From NCBI RefSeq assembly GCF_001424705.1, contig NZ_LMRA01000012.1, positions 1 through 64,000 of the forward strand: a stretch of 64,000 nucleotides of DNA. Reading direction: 5' to 3'. Below, in pieces: positions 36,757-46,580 of this stretch. The notes beneath the pieces are model-generated. The model made no database searches and was not told the origin of the DNA. It saw only the letters and a list, made by a program, of their open reading frames with translations. The number at the start of each line of letters is the position of its first letter. The stretch's first letter is position 1. The position numbers were made by a program, and so were the translations under genes. The DNA is from Methylobacterium sp. Leaf465 (GTDB lineage Bacteria; Pseudomonadota; Alphaproteobacteria; Rhizobiales; Beijerinckiaceae).

Positions 36757-37708
36757 GGCCCGCGTCGCCGGAGGCGGCGTCCGGCCCGGCCCCGTCCAGG
36801 AAGGCCTCCAGCGCGGCGGCGGTGGGGAAGGCGTCGAAGGCGCCGAACTGCGCGGTGGCCAGCGCCCCGCAGGCCGCCGCCCGCCGCAGGGCCGCGCCGA
36901 GGGGCGCCTTCGCCAGCAGGGCCGCCATCAGGCCGGCCGCGAAGGCATCGCCCGCCCCGACCGTATCGACGGCCGCCACCGGGAAGGCCGGCTGGCGCAG
37001 GGGCGGCAGGCCGGGGCGGAACGCGACCGCGCCGCGCTCCCCCAGGGTGACCACGAGGTGGTCGAGGCCCCCGTCGAGGAGGGCGGCGATGGCGGGCGTC
37101 GGGCGCCGCGCCTCGGCCAGGGCCTCGGCCGGGCCGAGGCCGAGCGCGGCCGCCTCGATCCCGTTGACGACGAGGAGCGTGGTGTCGGCCAGGATCTCGG
37201 GGTCGAGGGGGCGCATCGGCGACGGGTTGAGCAGGGTGGGCAGGCCCCGCGCCCGGGCCAGGGCGAAGGCCTCGCGGATGGGGGCATCCGGGGATTCGAA
37301 GGTCGCCGCCACGAGGTCGGCGGCCGCGACGCGGTCGGCCGCCGCCCGGACATCCGCCGCCGTCAGGGCGAGGTTGGCCCCGAGGCAGACCGCGAGGCAG
37401 TTCTCGCCCGCCGGATCGACGAAGGCGACGCCGGCGCCGGTCGAGCCCGCATGCGGCACCAGCATGGTCTCGGGAAAGCCCACCTGCGCGAAGGTCGAGC
37501 GGACCACCGGGGAGAACACGTCCGCGCCGACGGCGAAGAGCCCGTCCACCCCGACGCCGAGCCGGTGCGCGGCCAGCGCGAGGTTGAAGCCCTTGCCGCC
37601 TGGCTCCGCGCGGAAGGCCGAGCCCCCAAGGGATTCGCCCGCCTGCGGCAGCCGCGGGACCTTGACCGAGCAGGCGATCACGAAGCTGCCGATGACGAAG
37701 ACCCGCAT
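36731..37708 (-). CDS. PfkB family carbohydrate kinase (ribokinase-like)
   Basis: The 325-residue kinase has the N-terminal PfkB signature GGSAFRAEPGGKGFNLALAA near 28 and the C-terminal signature DTVGAGDAFAAGLMAALL near 250 with the catalytic Asp and anion hole. NPSPMRPLDPEIL and VTLGERGAVAF lie between them. The sugar is not determinable; ribokinase, fructokinase or a nucleoside kinase are options. It is divergent from a GntR regulator 53 bases away, which probably controls it. An operator would lie in 37709-37761. Confidence 0.88.
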   Translation of the reverse strand: MRVFVIGSFVIACSVKVPRLPQAGESLGGSAFRAEPGGKGFNLALAAHRLGVGVDGLFAVGADVFSPVVRSTFAQVGFPETMLVPHAGSTGAGVAFVDPAGENCLAVCLGANLALTAADVRAAADRVAAADLVAATFESPDAPIREAFALARARGLPTLLNPSPMRPLDPEILADTTLLVVNGIEAAALGLGPAEALAEARRPTPAIAALLDGGLDHLVVTLGERGAVAFRPGLPPLRQPAFPVAAVDTVGAGDAFAAGLMAALLAKAPLGAALRRAAACGALATAQFGAFDAFPTAAALEAFLDGAGPDAASGDAGLSTGPTAR

Positions 37709-37761
37709 GGAGCACCCCGGCCCGATCCGATATAAGGATTCGTACCGGAGGTCGGACGGAC

Positions 37762-38571
37762 GTGCGCCCCAGAAATCGGACGATACACGGCGATGTCGCG
37801 CCGGATCCGGCGGCCGGTGATCGCCCCTCGGTGCTGTCCCTCCTGCGGCTGCGCGCGGACACCGCCATGCCGCTCTACCGGCAGATCGAGGGCCAGCTGC
37901 GCGAGCTGATCCTGTCGGGCTCGCTGCCGCCGGGCGTCATCCTGCCGGCCGAGCGTCAGCTGGCCGACAGCCTCGGCGTCAGCCGCGTCACGGTCCAGCG
38001 CGCCTATGCCGAGCTCAGCGACGAGGAGCTCCTCGTTCCCCGCGGACGCTCCGGCTTCCTCGTGCGCCACCGCCCCGAGCCGGTGCGCCCGGGCATGGAC
38101 CGCCTCAAGGGCTTCACCGAGGAGATGCGGGAACTGGGCAAGATCCCCTCCTCCCGCATCCTGGAGCGGGTGGTCGCCGAGGACCGCTCGATCGCCTCGA
38201 TCTTCGGCCTGCCCTCCACGGCCCCGTTCCTGCGGCTGACCCGCGTGCGCTCCGGCGACGGCGTGCCGATGTCCCGGGAGGTGGCCTGGTACAACATCCG
38301 GGCCGTGCCCAGCCTGGAGACCGGCGACCTCTCCGGCTCGGTCTACGCCTTCCTGGCCGAGCACCCGGGCGGCCGCCTCGTGCGTTGCGAGCAGACCGTG
38401 GAGGCGACGATGCCGAATGCGGCCGAATGCGAGATCTTCGCCTTCGCCCAGCCCCTCCCCTGCCTGCTGATCAAGCGCCACAGCTACAACCGCGACGCCG
38501 TCATGATCGAGTATGTCGAGGGCCTGTTCCGCGGCGACGCCTACCGCTACCGCCTGAACCTGAGCACCTGA
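37762..38571 (+). CDS. GntR/HutC-type transcriptional regulator
   Basis: The 269-residue protein has an N-terminal winged helix of the GntR type (MPLYRQIEGQLRELILSGSL, then PPGVILPAERQLADSLGVSR) and a C-terminal UTRA ligand domain. The UTRA block includes FLRLTRVRSGDGVPMSREV and RYRLNL at the end. Family members sense small sugars or amino-sugar phosphates. Its divergent position relative to the PfkB kinase suggests it governs that gene. It starts at a GTG (37762); no other close gene would share the regulon. Confidence 0.9.
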   Translation: MRPRNRTIHGDVAPDPAAGDRPSVLSLLRLRADTAMPLYRQIEGQLRELILSGSLPPGVILPAERQLADSLGVSRVTVQRAYAELSDEELLVPRGRSGFLVRHRPEPVRPGMDRLKGFTEEMRELGKIPSSRILERVVAEDRSIASIFGLPSTAPFLRLTRVRSGDGVPMSREVAWYNIRAVPSLETGDLSGSVYAFLAEHPGGRLVRCEQTVEATMPNAAECEIFAFAQPLPCLLIKRHSYNRDAVMIEYVEGLFRGDAYRYRLNLST

Positions 38572-39101
38572 TCCGGGCTCCGCTCGATCGAGGCGGTGCC
38601 CGGATCGGCAAGCCTGCGCGGCCCCTGAGCGAAGCCCAGATCCGGTCTCCCGAAGGGATCGAACGGGTGGGCCGGGTCCCCCCTCCGGTTGGTTCCTGCG
38701 GCGCCCCTCACCCCAACCCTCCCGCACACGGGAGGGGGGCCGTTCCGCACGTGCCAACCGAAGCGATCAACCGGACGCGGTCGGCGGCGCGGCCGAAGGG
38801 CCGTGCGCCGCGTCCGCAGCCTCGGACGCCTGTCCGCCAGAATTCGCGCGAAGCATCTAATCATTTTTCGTTATTCAAAGAACCAAAGGTTTGATTTTAC
38901 TCGTTGTCCCGCTGCGGTACGTAAAATTGAACGAAAAAACGGCAGCGTTATCGTCTAGTGGCGAACGGTTGTTCTGGCGTCCTGATCTTTACTGGCGCTC
39001 GTCTGGCTTCTCCGGAGCGCGCATCGGACCCTGTCCGCGTCGATAGATAAGCTGTGGTCGTCGTTGTTCGTATTTTTCTGTCGTAGGGAGACAGGGACGC
39101 C
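38572..39101. other. Intergenic region upstream of the large repeat protein
   Basis: Two parts are visible. 38572-38850 is G+C-rich and holds a hairpin repeat. 38860-38960 is strikingly A+T-rich for this genome (ATTTTTCGTTATTCAAAG, TAAAATTGAACGAAAAAACG). It contains TTGAAC (38926-38931) and, 16 bases on, TATCGT (38948-38953), a plausible sigma-70 promoter. GGGAGA precedes the ATG at 39102. Confidence 0.5.
38717..38736. repeat. CCCTCCC/GGGAGGG hairpin element
   Basis: CCCTCCC (38717-38723) pairs with GGGAGGG (38730-38736). It is preceded by CCCCTCACCCCAA, the layout of a widespread intergenic hairpin in Rhizobiales. It follows the GntR gene and could reduce read-through, but it lacks a T-run. 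Confidence 0.5.
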
Positions 39102-42100
39102 ATGTATACGATTGACGGTAATCTCGGGGAATGGGCGCCTTCCGACCGTCTGAATCCCATCGACGGCGGGCCGATGGATTACGGCCTCTACGGGCACATC
39201 GAGAGCGGCGTGGCGACCTTCGCCATCACGGCACCCGCCGGGACCGCCATCGGAACCTTCACCACGATCTGGCTCGACACCGATGCCAACACGGCGACCG
39301 GATACCAGATCTTTGACCTCTACGGCGGCTACGACTTCAACATCAACATCGCGCCGGACGGGCAACCGTATCTCTATACGGGCGTCGACGGGGGGACACT
39401 CGTCTCGGTCACGCCCCTCACCCACGCCTACAACGCGGATCGCTCGGTGCTGGAACTCAGCCTCCCGACGGCCCAGATCGGCGGGCCGACCAGCCTGAAC
39501 GTTTTCGCGGACGTCAACAACGCGGTCTTCATTCCGGGCGATTACGCGGCCGGCCCCTACACGATCGCTGAGACCAATCAGCCCGGAGACCTGACGCTGT
39601 CCGGGCTGACCGACGGCAATGCGTCCGAAGGCACGCCCATCGTGGCGACCCTCACCGATGCCGATGGCCTCGTGCCCGGTGGGCCGGCGCTCTACACCTT
39701 CCTGGATATCGTCGCGAATCAGGTGCTGCAGGCCACCGATTCCAACAGCTACACGCCGACCTACGGCGACAGCGGCAAGATCATCGCCGTCACGGTCACC
39801 TACACCGACGCCCTGGGGCACGCCGACTCGGCCTCGGCCTCGGCCGGCAGCGTCACGGACGTGGACCGCGCCGGCAGCGTCCTCCTGTCGGGCTCGGTGG
39901 CGGAAGGCCAGACCATCAGCGCCAGCCTGTCGGACCCCGACGGGCTCCCGGCACCGGGGGGCGTGACTTACGCCTTCCAACTCGACGGCGGCACGGTCGA
40001 GACCAACAGTTCCGGCCAGTACACCCTGGGCTATGGCGATGCCGGCAAGGGGCTCTCGGTGGTCGCCACCTACACCGATGGGCAGGGACATGCCGGCATC
40101 GCCTCGGCTGTCGGCGGCACCGTCACGGACGTGGACCGCGCCGGCAGCGTCCTCCTGTCGGGCGCGGTGACGGAAGGCCAGACGATCAGTGCCAGCCTGT
40201 CGGATCCCGACGGGCTCCCGGCACCGGGCGGCGTGACTTACGCCTTCCAGCTCGACGGCAGCACGGTGGAGACCAACACCTCCGGCGCGTACACGCTCGG
40301 CTACGCCGATGCCGGCAAGGTGCTTTCGGTGGTCGCGAGCTACACGGATGCGCAAGGGCACGCCGGCATCGCCTCCGCCGTGGGCGGCAGCGTGGCGGAC
40401 GTGGATCGCGCCGGTAGCGTCCTCCTGTCGGGCTCGGTGACGGAAGGCCAGACCGTCAGCGCCAGCCTGTCGGATCCCGACGGGGTCCCGGCACCGGGCG
40501 GCGTGACTTATGCCTTCCAGCTCGACGGCAGCACGGTCGAGACCAACACGTCCGGCACCGGGCGGCGTGACTTATGCCTTCCAGCTCGACGGCAGCACGG
40601 TCGAGACCAACACGTCCGGCGCGTACACGCTCGGCTACGCCGATGCCGGCAAGGTCCTCGCGGTGGTCGCGAGCTACACCGATGGCCAGGGACACGCGGA
40701 CATCGCCTCGGCGGTGGGCGGGAGCGTCACGGACGTGGACCGCGCCGGCAGCGTCCTCCTGTCGGGCTCGGTGGCGGAGGGCCAGACCGTCAGCGCCAGC
40801 CTGTCGGACCCGGATGGGGTCCCGGCGCCGGGCGGCGTGACTTACGCCTTCCAGCTCGACGGCAGCACGGTCGAGACCAACACCTCCGGCCAGTACACCC
40901 TGGGCTATGGCGATGCGGGCAAGGTCCTCTCGGTGGTCGCCACCTACACCGATGGCCAGGGCCACGCCGACATCGCCTCGGTCGCCGGCGGCAGCGTGGC
41001 GGACGCGAACCAGGCCGGCAGCGTCCTGCTGTCGGGCTCGGTGACGGAAGGCGAGACCGTCAGCGCCAGCCTGTCGGATCCCGACGGGGTCCCGGCACCG
41101 GGGGGCGTGACTTACGCCTTCCAGCTCGACGGCAGCACGGTCGAGACCAACACGTCCGGCCAGTACACCCTCGGCTACGCCGATGCCGGCAAGGTGCTCT
41201 CGGTGGTCGCGAGCTACACCGATGGCCAGGGCCACGCCGGCATCGTCTCGGCTGTCGGCGGCACCGTCACGGACGTGGACCGCGCCGGCAGCGTAATCCT
41301 GTCGGGCGCGGTGACGGAAGGCCAGACGATCAGCGCCAGCCTGTCGGACCCCGACGGGCTCCCGGCACCGGACGGCGTGACTTACGCCTTCCAACTCGAC
41401 GGCAGCACGGTGGAGACCAACACGTCCGGCCAGTACACCCTTGGCTACGCCGATGCCGGCAAGGTCCTCGCGGTGGTCGCGAGCTACACGGATGCGCAAG
41501 GACACGCGGACATCGTCTCGGCGGTGGGTGGCACCGTCACGGACGTGGATCGCGCCGGCAGCGTCCTCCTGTCGGGCTCGGTGGCGGAGGGCGAGACCGT
41601 CAGCGCCAGCCTGTCGGACCCCGATGGCGTGCCGGCAGCCGGCGGCGTGACTTATGCCTTACAACTCGACGGCAGCACGGTGGAGACCAACACCTCCGGC
41701 CAGTTCACGCTCGGCTACGCCGATGCGGGCAAGGTGCTCTCGGTGGTCGCGAGCTACACCGATGCGCAGGGCCATGACAGTGTGGTGGCGGCTGCGGGCG
41801 GCACCATCACGGACGTGAATCGCGCCGGCAGCGTCCTCCTGTCCGGCTCGGTGGCGGAGGGCCAGACCGTCAGCGCCAGCCTGTCGGACCCGGATGGGGG
41901 CCCGGCGGCCGGCGGGGTGACTTACGCCTTCCAGCTCGACGGCAGCACGGTGGAGACCAACACCTCCGGCCAGTACACCCTCGGCTACGCCGAGGCCGGC
42001 AAGGTCCTCGCGGTGGTTGCGAGCTACACCGATGCGCAGGGCCACGCGGACATCGCCTCGGCGGTGGGTGGCACCGTCACGGACGTGGATCGCGCCGGCA

Positions 42101-43887
42101 GCCTGCTCCTGTCGGGCTCGGTGACGGAGGGCCAGACCGTCAGCGCCAGCCTGTCGGATCCCGACGGGGTCCCGGCACCGGGCGGCGTGACTTATGCCTT
42201 CCAGCTCGACGGCAGCACGGTCGAGACCGGGGTCCCGGCACCGGGCGGCGTGACTTATGCCTTCCAGCTCGACGGCAGCACGGTCGAGACCAACACGTCC
42301 GGCGCGTACACGCTCGGCTACGCCGATGCCGGCAAGGTGCTCTCGGTGATCGCGAGCTACACCGATGGCCAGGGCCACGCGGACATCGCTTCGGCCGTGG
42401 GCGGGAGCGTCACGGACGTGGACCGCGCCGGCAGCGTCCTCCTGTCGGGCTCGGTGGCGGAAGGCCAGACCGTCAGCGCCAGCCTGTCGGACCCGGACGG
42501 GCTCCCGGCGCCGGGGGGCGTGAGCTACGCCTTCCAGCTCGACGGCAGCACGGTGGAGACCAACAGCTCCGGCCAGTACACCCTCGGCTACGCCGAGGCC
42601 GGCAAGGTGCTTTCGGTGGTCGCGAGCTACACCGATGCGCAGGGCCACGCGGACGTCGCCTCGGCCGTGGGCGGCAGCGTGGCGGACGGGGACCGGGCCG
42701 GCAGCCTGCTCCTGGCCGGCCTCAGCGATGGCCGGGCCGTCGAGGGACAGAGGCTGACCGCCCGGGTGACGGATGCGGATGGCGACCCGGCGGCCGGCAG
42801 CGTCGCCTACGACTTCAAGCTCGACGGGATCGTCGTCGAGACGAACAACACCGGCGTCTATACGCCCGGCTATCAGGATGGCGGCAAGGCGCTCGCCATC
42901 GACGCGACCTACACCGATGGTGCGAACCATCCGGGACTCGCGTCCCAGACGCTCGGGGCGATCGTGGACCTGGGATCGCGCGACGCCGTCACGTTCGCGT
43001 TCGCCTTCGACGCCTCGCAGGTCCGGATCGAGCAGGGGCGATCGTTCGTCATCGATCCGAGCGGACTGTCACACGACGTCACCGGGATCTCCGAAATCAA
43101 GTTCACCGATGGGACCATCGTCGAGAACGATGCCAGCCCGCTGGTCGACGACCTGTTCTACTATGGCAGCAACAAGGACGTCTGGCGGGACGGCATGGAT
43201 GCCGACACGCACTACGCCCAGTTCGGCTGGCTGGAGGGCCGCGATCCGAACGCGGAATTCTCGACGACGGGCTACCTGGCGGCCAATCCGGACGTCGCGG
43301 CCGCGAAGGTGAATCCCCTGACGCATTACGAGACCAACGGCTGGAACGAGGGCCGCGATCCGTCGCTCGGCTTCGACAACGAGCTGTACCTCGCCCGGAA
43401 TCCGGACGTGAAGGCGGCGGGCATGAATCCCCTGGTCCATTACCTCGCTTTCGGCCAGGCCGAGGGGCGCGAGACCTATGCCGCCGTGGGCCGCGCGCTC
43501 GACCTGAACACGCATCCGGGCTTCGACGCGGAATACTACCTGCTGTCCAACCTCGACGTCGCCCAGGCGGCGCTCAAGGCCGGCGGGGACAGCTTCGCCT
43601 TCGCCTACCAGCACTACGAGACCAACGGCTGGCACGAGGGCCGCGATCCGAACGCGATCTTCGACACCCAGGGGTATCTGGCGGCCTACCAGGACGTCGC
43701 CGCCGCCAACATGGATCCCCTGGCGCACTATCACGACTTCGGCTGGAAGGAAGGGCGGGATCCGTCCGCCGGCTTCCACACGAACGCCTACGAGGCGGCC
43801 AACCCGGACGTCCGGGCCGAGCAGATCGACCCGATGCTGCACTACCTGCAGTTCGGCGCGCTCGAGGGCCGATCCCCCCTGGGCTGA
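39102..43887 (+). CDS. Large secreted repeat protein, frame-broken near 40,554
   Basis: If the break is ignored the product is about 1,590 residues. Residues 1-155 form a CBM9/DOMON-like beta domain (IDGNLGEWAPSDRL, FTTIWLDTDANTATGYQI). About twelve 90-residue beta repeats follow, ten nearly identical (AGSVLLSGSV.EGQTVSASLS, GGVTYAFQLDGSTVETN, YTLGYADAGKVL). The C-terminal about 290 residues hold a VFAFAFDASQVRIEQG-like segment and six copies of a NPDV..A..NPL.HY...GW.EGRDP motif. There is no Sec signal, so type I or another export route is likely. A 64-bp tandem duplication (40490-40617) shifts the frame: the 5' frame (from 39102) runs on as Arg-rich sequence to a stop at 41777, while the true 3' frame continues from about 40556 to 43887. 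Real phase variation, decay or assembly error are all possible. Confidence 0.8.
40490..40617 (+). repeat. 64-bp tandem duplication causing a frameshift
   Basis: The segment starting GGCACCGGGCGGCGTGACTT is present at 40490 and again at 40554, a period of 64 bp (one more than a multiple of three). Downstream the repeat reads correctly only in the +1 frame. Confidence 0.9.
42166..42291 (+). repeat. 63-bp in-frame tandem duplication
   Basis: The segment starting GGGGTCCCGGCACCGGGCGG is present at 42166 and 42229, a period of 63 bp, adding 21 residues (GVPAPGGVTYAFQLDGSTVE plus T) without changing the frame. It covers nearly the same part of the unit as the 64-bp event at 40.5 kb. Confidence 0.9.
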
Positions 43888-43966
43888 CGGCCTCGGGCGG
43901 CTGGGAGACCCCGGCCGCCCGGGCGGCGCTTGCGGTGAGGATGGGCCGCCCGAGCGACCCCGGGCG

Positions 43967-45727
43967 TCAGCGCAGGAGGTTCGTCTTCGCCAGGTCGAGG
44001 ACCGAATCCCCGCGCCCGCTCATCACCGCCCGCAGGACGTAGAGGCTGAAGCCCTTCACCTGCTTGCCGTCGATCTTCGGGGGCATCGAGAGTTCCTGGC
44101 GGGCCACCACGCAGTCGAGGAGAGCCGGGCCCGGATGGGCCATCACCGCGCGCACGGCGTCCTCGAGTTCGGCCGGGTCCTCGACCCGGACGGCATGGAT
44201 GCCGGCGCCGCGGGCCATGGCGGCGAAGTCCGGGTTGTCGAGGGACACGCCCGTCTCGATGTAGCCGGCGGCCTTCATCTCCAGCTCGACGAAGCCGAGG
44301 GTGCCGTTGTTGTAGACCACGATCTTCAGGGGCAGCTTCTGCTGGCGCAGGGTGAGGAGGTCGCCCATCAGCATGGTGAAGCCGCCGTCGCCCGAGAGCG
44401 ACACCACCTGCCGGTCGGGATAGGCCGATTGCGCGCCGATGCCCTGCGCCATGGCGTTGGCCATCGAGCCGTGGACCCAGGAGCCGATCAGCCGGCGCCG
44501 GCCGTTCATCTTCAGGTAGCGCGCCGCCCAGATCGTCGGGGTGCCGACATCGGCCGTGAACACCGCATCGTCGTCGGCCGCCTCGCTCACCAGCTTCGTC
44601 AGGTATTGCGGGTGGATCGGCGGCTTTGCCGATTTCAGGCCGAACCAGCCCTTGGCGGGCGCGCCGGTGGCGAGGTCGTCGAGGTCCTCGCGCGCCTTGG
44701 CGTAGTGCTTCAGGGCGGCGTCGAGATGCTTGCGCTCGGTCTTGACGGTGAGCTTCGGCAGGAGGGCCCGGAGGGTGTCGTCCACGTGGCCGACGAGGCC
44801 GAGGTCGAGCTTGCACCGGCGCCCGAGCTGGCCGGGGCGGATGTCGACCTGCGCGATCGTCGCGTCCTGCGGGTAGAACTGCCGGTAGGGGAAGTCGGTG
44901 CCGAGCATCAGCAGGGTGTCGCAGGACATCATCGCGGCATAGCCCGACGAGAAGCCGATCAGCCCGGTCATGCCGACGTCGTAGGGGTTGTCGTACTCGA
45001 CCACGTCCTTGCCGCCGAGGGCATGCACGATCGGACTCTTCAGGGCCTCGGCCAGTTGGAGCAGCTCGGCATGGGCCCCGGCGCAGCCGCGTCCGCACAG
45101 CAGGGTGATCCGCTCCGAGCCGTTCAGCAGCGCCGCGAGCGCGTCGAGCTCGGGCTCGGCCGGGCGCACCACGGGCCTGGGCGGAATCAGCCCCGCATTG
45201 GGGGCGACGCCGCGGGTGGGCGCGTCCATCAGGGCGACGTCGCCGGGGATGATGACCACGGCGACGCCGGAGAGGCCGATCGCCGCCCGCATGGCGTTCT
45301 CCAGCACCTGCGGCAGCTGGGAGGCGTCGCCCACCATCTCGCAGTAGTGGCTGCACTCGCGGAACAGCTCGCCCGGATGCGTCTCCTGGAAGTAGCCCGA
45401 GCCGATCTCGGACGATGGGATATGGGCCGCGATGGCCAGCACCGGGGTGCGGGTGCGGTGGCAATCGTAGAGGCCGTTGATCAGGTGGACATGGCCCGGC
45501 CCGCAGGAACCGGCGCAGACCGCGAGCTTGCCCGAGAGCTGGCTGTCGGCCCCCGCCGCGAAGGCTGCCACCTCTTCGTGGCGGACATGGACCCAGTCGA
45601 TGGTGCCCCGGGCCCGCAGCGACTCGGTCAGCGCGTTCAGGCTGTCCCCGACGATGCCGTAGATCCGCTGGACGCCCGCCTGGTCCAGGGTGTCGACGAT
45701 GAGGTCCGCGACGGTGACGATCTTCAT
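43967..45727 (-). CDS. poxB: TPP-dependent pyruvate dehydrogenase (quinone)-like protein
   Basis: The 586-residue enzyme of the pyruvate oxidase/acetolactate synthase superfamily has the order PYR domain ([16 protein letters not shown], then [10 protein letters not shown] with the catalytic Glu), a central FAD-type domain and a TPP domain ([20 protein letters not shown] with the GDG...NN metal motif ending [10 protein letters not shown]). Length and sequence fit PoxB, which decarboxylates pyruvate to acetate and passes electrons to quinone at the membrane. Other carboligase or decarboxylase activities cannot be excluded. The ATG at 45727 is the family start. Confidence 0.87.
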   Translation of the reverse strand: MKIVTVADLIVDTLDQAGVQRIYGIVGDSLNALTESLRARGTIDWVHVRHEEVAAFAAGADSQLSGKLAVCAGSCGPGHVHLINGLYDCHRTRTPVLAIAAHIPSSEIGSGYFQETHPGELFRECSHYCEMVGDASQLPQVLENAMRAAIGLSGVAVVIIPGDVALMDAPTRGVAPNAGLIPPRPVVRPAEPELDALAALLNGSERITLLCGRGCAGAHAELLQLAEALKSPIVHALGGKDVVEYDNPYDVGMTGLIGFSSGYAAMMSCDTLLMLGTDFPYRQFYPQDATIAQVDIRPGQLGRRCKLDLGLVGHVDDTLRALLPKLTVKTERKHLDAALKHYAKAREDLDDLATGAPAKGWFGLKSAKPPIHPQYLTKLVSEAADDDAVFTADVGTPTIWAARYLKMNGRRRLIGSWVHGSMANAMAQGIGAQSAYPDRQVVSLSGDGGFTMLMGDLLTLRQQKLPLKIVVYNNGTLGFVELEMKAAGYIETGVSLDNPDFAAMARGAGIHAVRVEDPAELEDAVRAVMAHPGPALLDCVVARQELSMPPKIDGKQVKGFSLYVLRAVMSGRGDSVLDLAKTNLLR

Positions 45728-45985
45728 GGCGCTCGGCTCCGGTTGTCCCCTGCCGAACCGGATGCCGCACCCGGCGGTTCCAGCCGAGGGTTGTGTCCCA
45801 CGCGCAGCTGTCATCCGGGGGCGTTGGCGCGGGGCGCGACCTCGTCGCGACCCTTGGCGTATACGCTGCGCGGTTTCCGGCTCCGACTTTTCTCGGGAAT
45901 GCGGGCAATTTGAGCGACCCGGTTAGGCCGTCCTTGGCGCGGGCCGCCGAATCTGGGCTGTCCGATCTGTCTCGAGATCCGTCCC

Positions 45986-46228
45986 ATGCAAGACCGCCGC
46001 GCCGAACCCCGGATCCTGTCCGATGAGACCGGCAGCATCACTCTCGACGAACACACCGAGATCGCCTGCCTGGTCCATGATGTCTCCCTGGGCGGGGTCA
46101 GGATCACCCTTCCGGATGCCGCCCGGGTGCCGAGTCCCTTCCTCCTGACGGCGCCACCGCTGGACGGGATCAAGCTCTGCCACGTCGTCTGGCGCACCGA
46201 CGAAATGATCGGTGTGCAATTCCGCTGA
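45986..46228 (+). CDS. Single-domain PilZ protein
   Basis: The 80-residue protein is one PilZ domain, with the RxxxR element in DRRAEPR at the N-terminus and D.SLGGVRI near residue 32 (the D/NxSxxG element), then a short beta barrel ending GVQF. It probably binds cyclic di-GMP and acts on partners. It is followed by a second PilZ gene after 72 bases. Confidence 0.85.
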   Translation: MQDRRAEPRILSDETGSITLDEHTEIACLVHDVSLGGVRITLPDAARVPSPFLLTAPPLDGIKLCHVVWRTDEMIGVQFR

Positions 46229-46300
46229 CGATCCGCCCGGCGGATCGTGGATACCGAGTCGTAACCACTGGGACTCTACCTTCGCCTCGACCACAACCAC

Positions 46301-46570
46301 ATGGCACCCCCGATGGAAGAGAGACGATCCGAGCCCCGCTCCCGCACGTTGCTGACAGGCAAGATCGCGTTGCAGGGTGGCGGCGTGATCGACTGCACGC
46401 TGCGCAACCGCTCCGCGTCCGGCGCCCGTCTCCGGGTCGCCAGCGTGGTCGGCATTCCCGACCGCTTCACGCTGCTGCTGGAGCTGCAGGGCGAGCGCCG
46501 CCCGGCCCGGGTCGCGTGGCGCAAGCCGGGTGAGATCGGCGTCCAGTTCCTCGACGAACCGGCCCTCTAG
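46301..46570 (+). CDS. Single-domain PilZ protein, second copy
   Basis: The 89-residue protein has ERRSEPR and the RNRSASGARLRV block (NxSxxG), then ARVAWRKPGEIGVQFLDEP. It is similar in layout to the preceding gene but diverged. The stop is ten bases from the end of the convergent glycosidase operon. Cyclic di-GMP control of the neighbouring polysaccharide genes is a reasonable but untested idea. Confidence 0.87.
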   Translation: MAPPMEERRSEPRSRTLLTGKIALQGGGVIDCTLRNRSASGARLRVASVVGIPDRFTLLLELQGERRPARVAWRKPGEIGVQFLDEPAL

Positions 46571-46580
46571 GACCGGCGGG

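Larger units (their letters stand above)
39587..42965 (+). repeat. 270-bp coding tandem repeat, about 12 units
   Basis: Unit anchors (CGGA(A/G)GGC(C/G)A) fall at 39901, 40171, 40441, 40775, 41045, 41315, 41585, 41855, 42125 and 42458. The spacing is 270 bp except where 64 bp or 63 bp are inserted. One diverged unit lies on each side. Near-identity between units, including silent sites, points to recent amplification or gene conversion. Confidence 0.93.

Noticed and set aside
38944-38960. 5' part of a tRNA-Glu-like sequence (TATCGTCTAGTGG)
   Set aside because: The resemblance stops after the D-arm start. There is no T-arm or acceptor 3' strand downstream at the right distance.
40618-41777. 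Arg-rich continuation of the repeat protein frame as a real domain
   Set aside because: It is the repeat read in the wrong frame after the 64-bp duplication; the same DNA encodes the normal repeat in the +1 frame.
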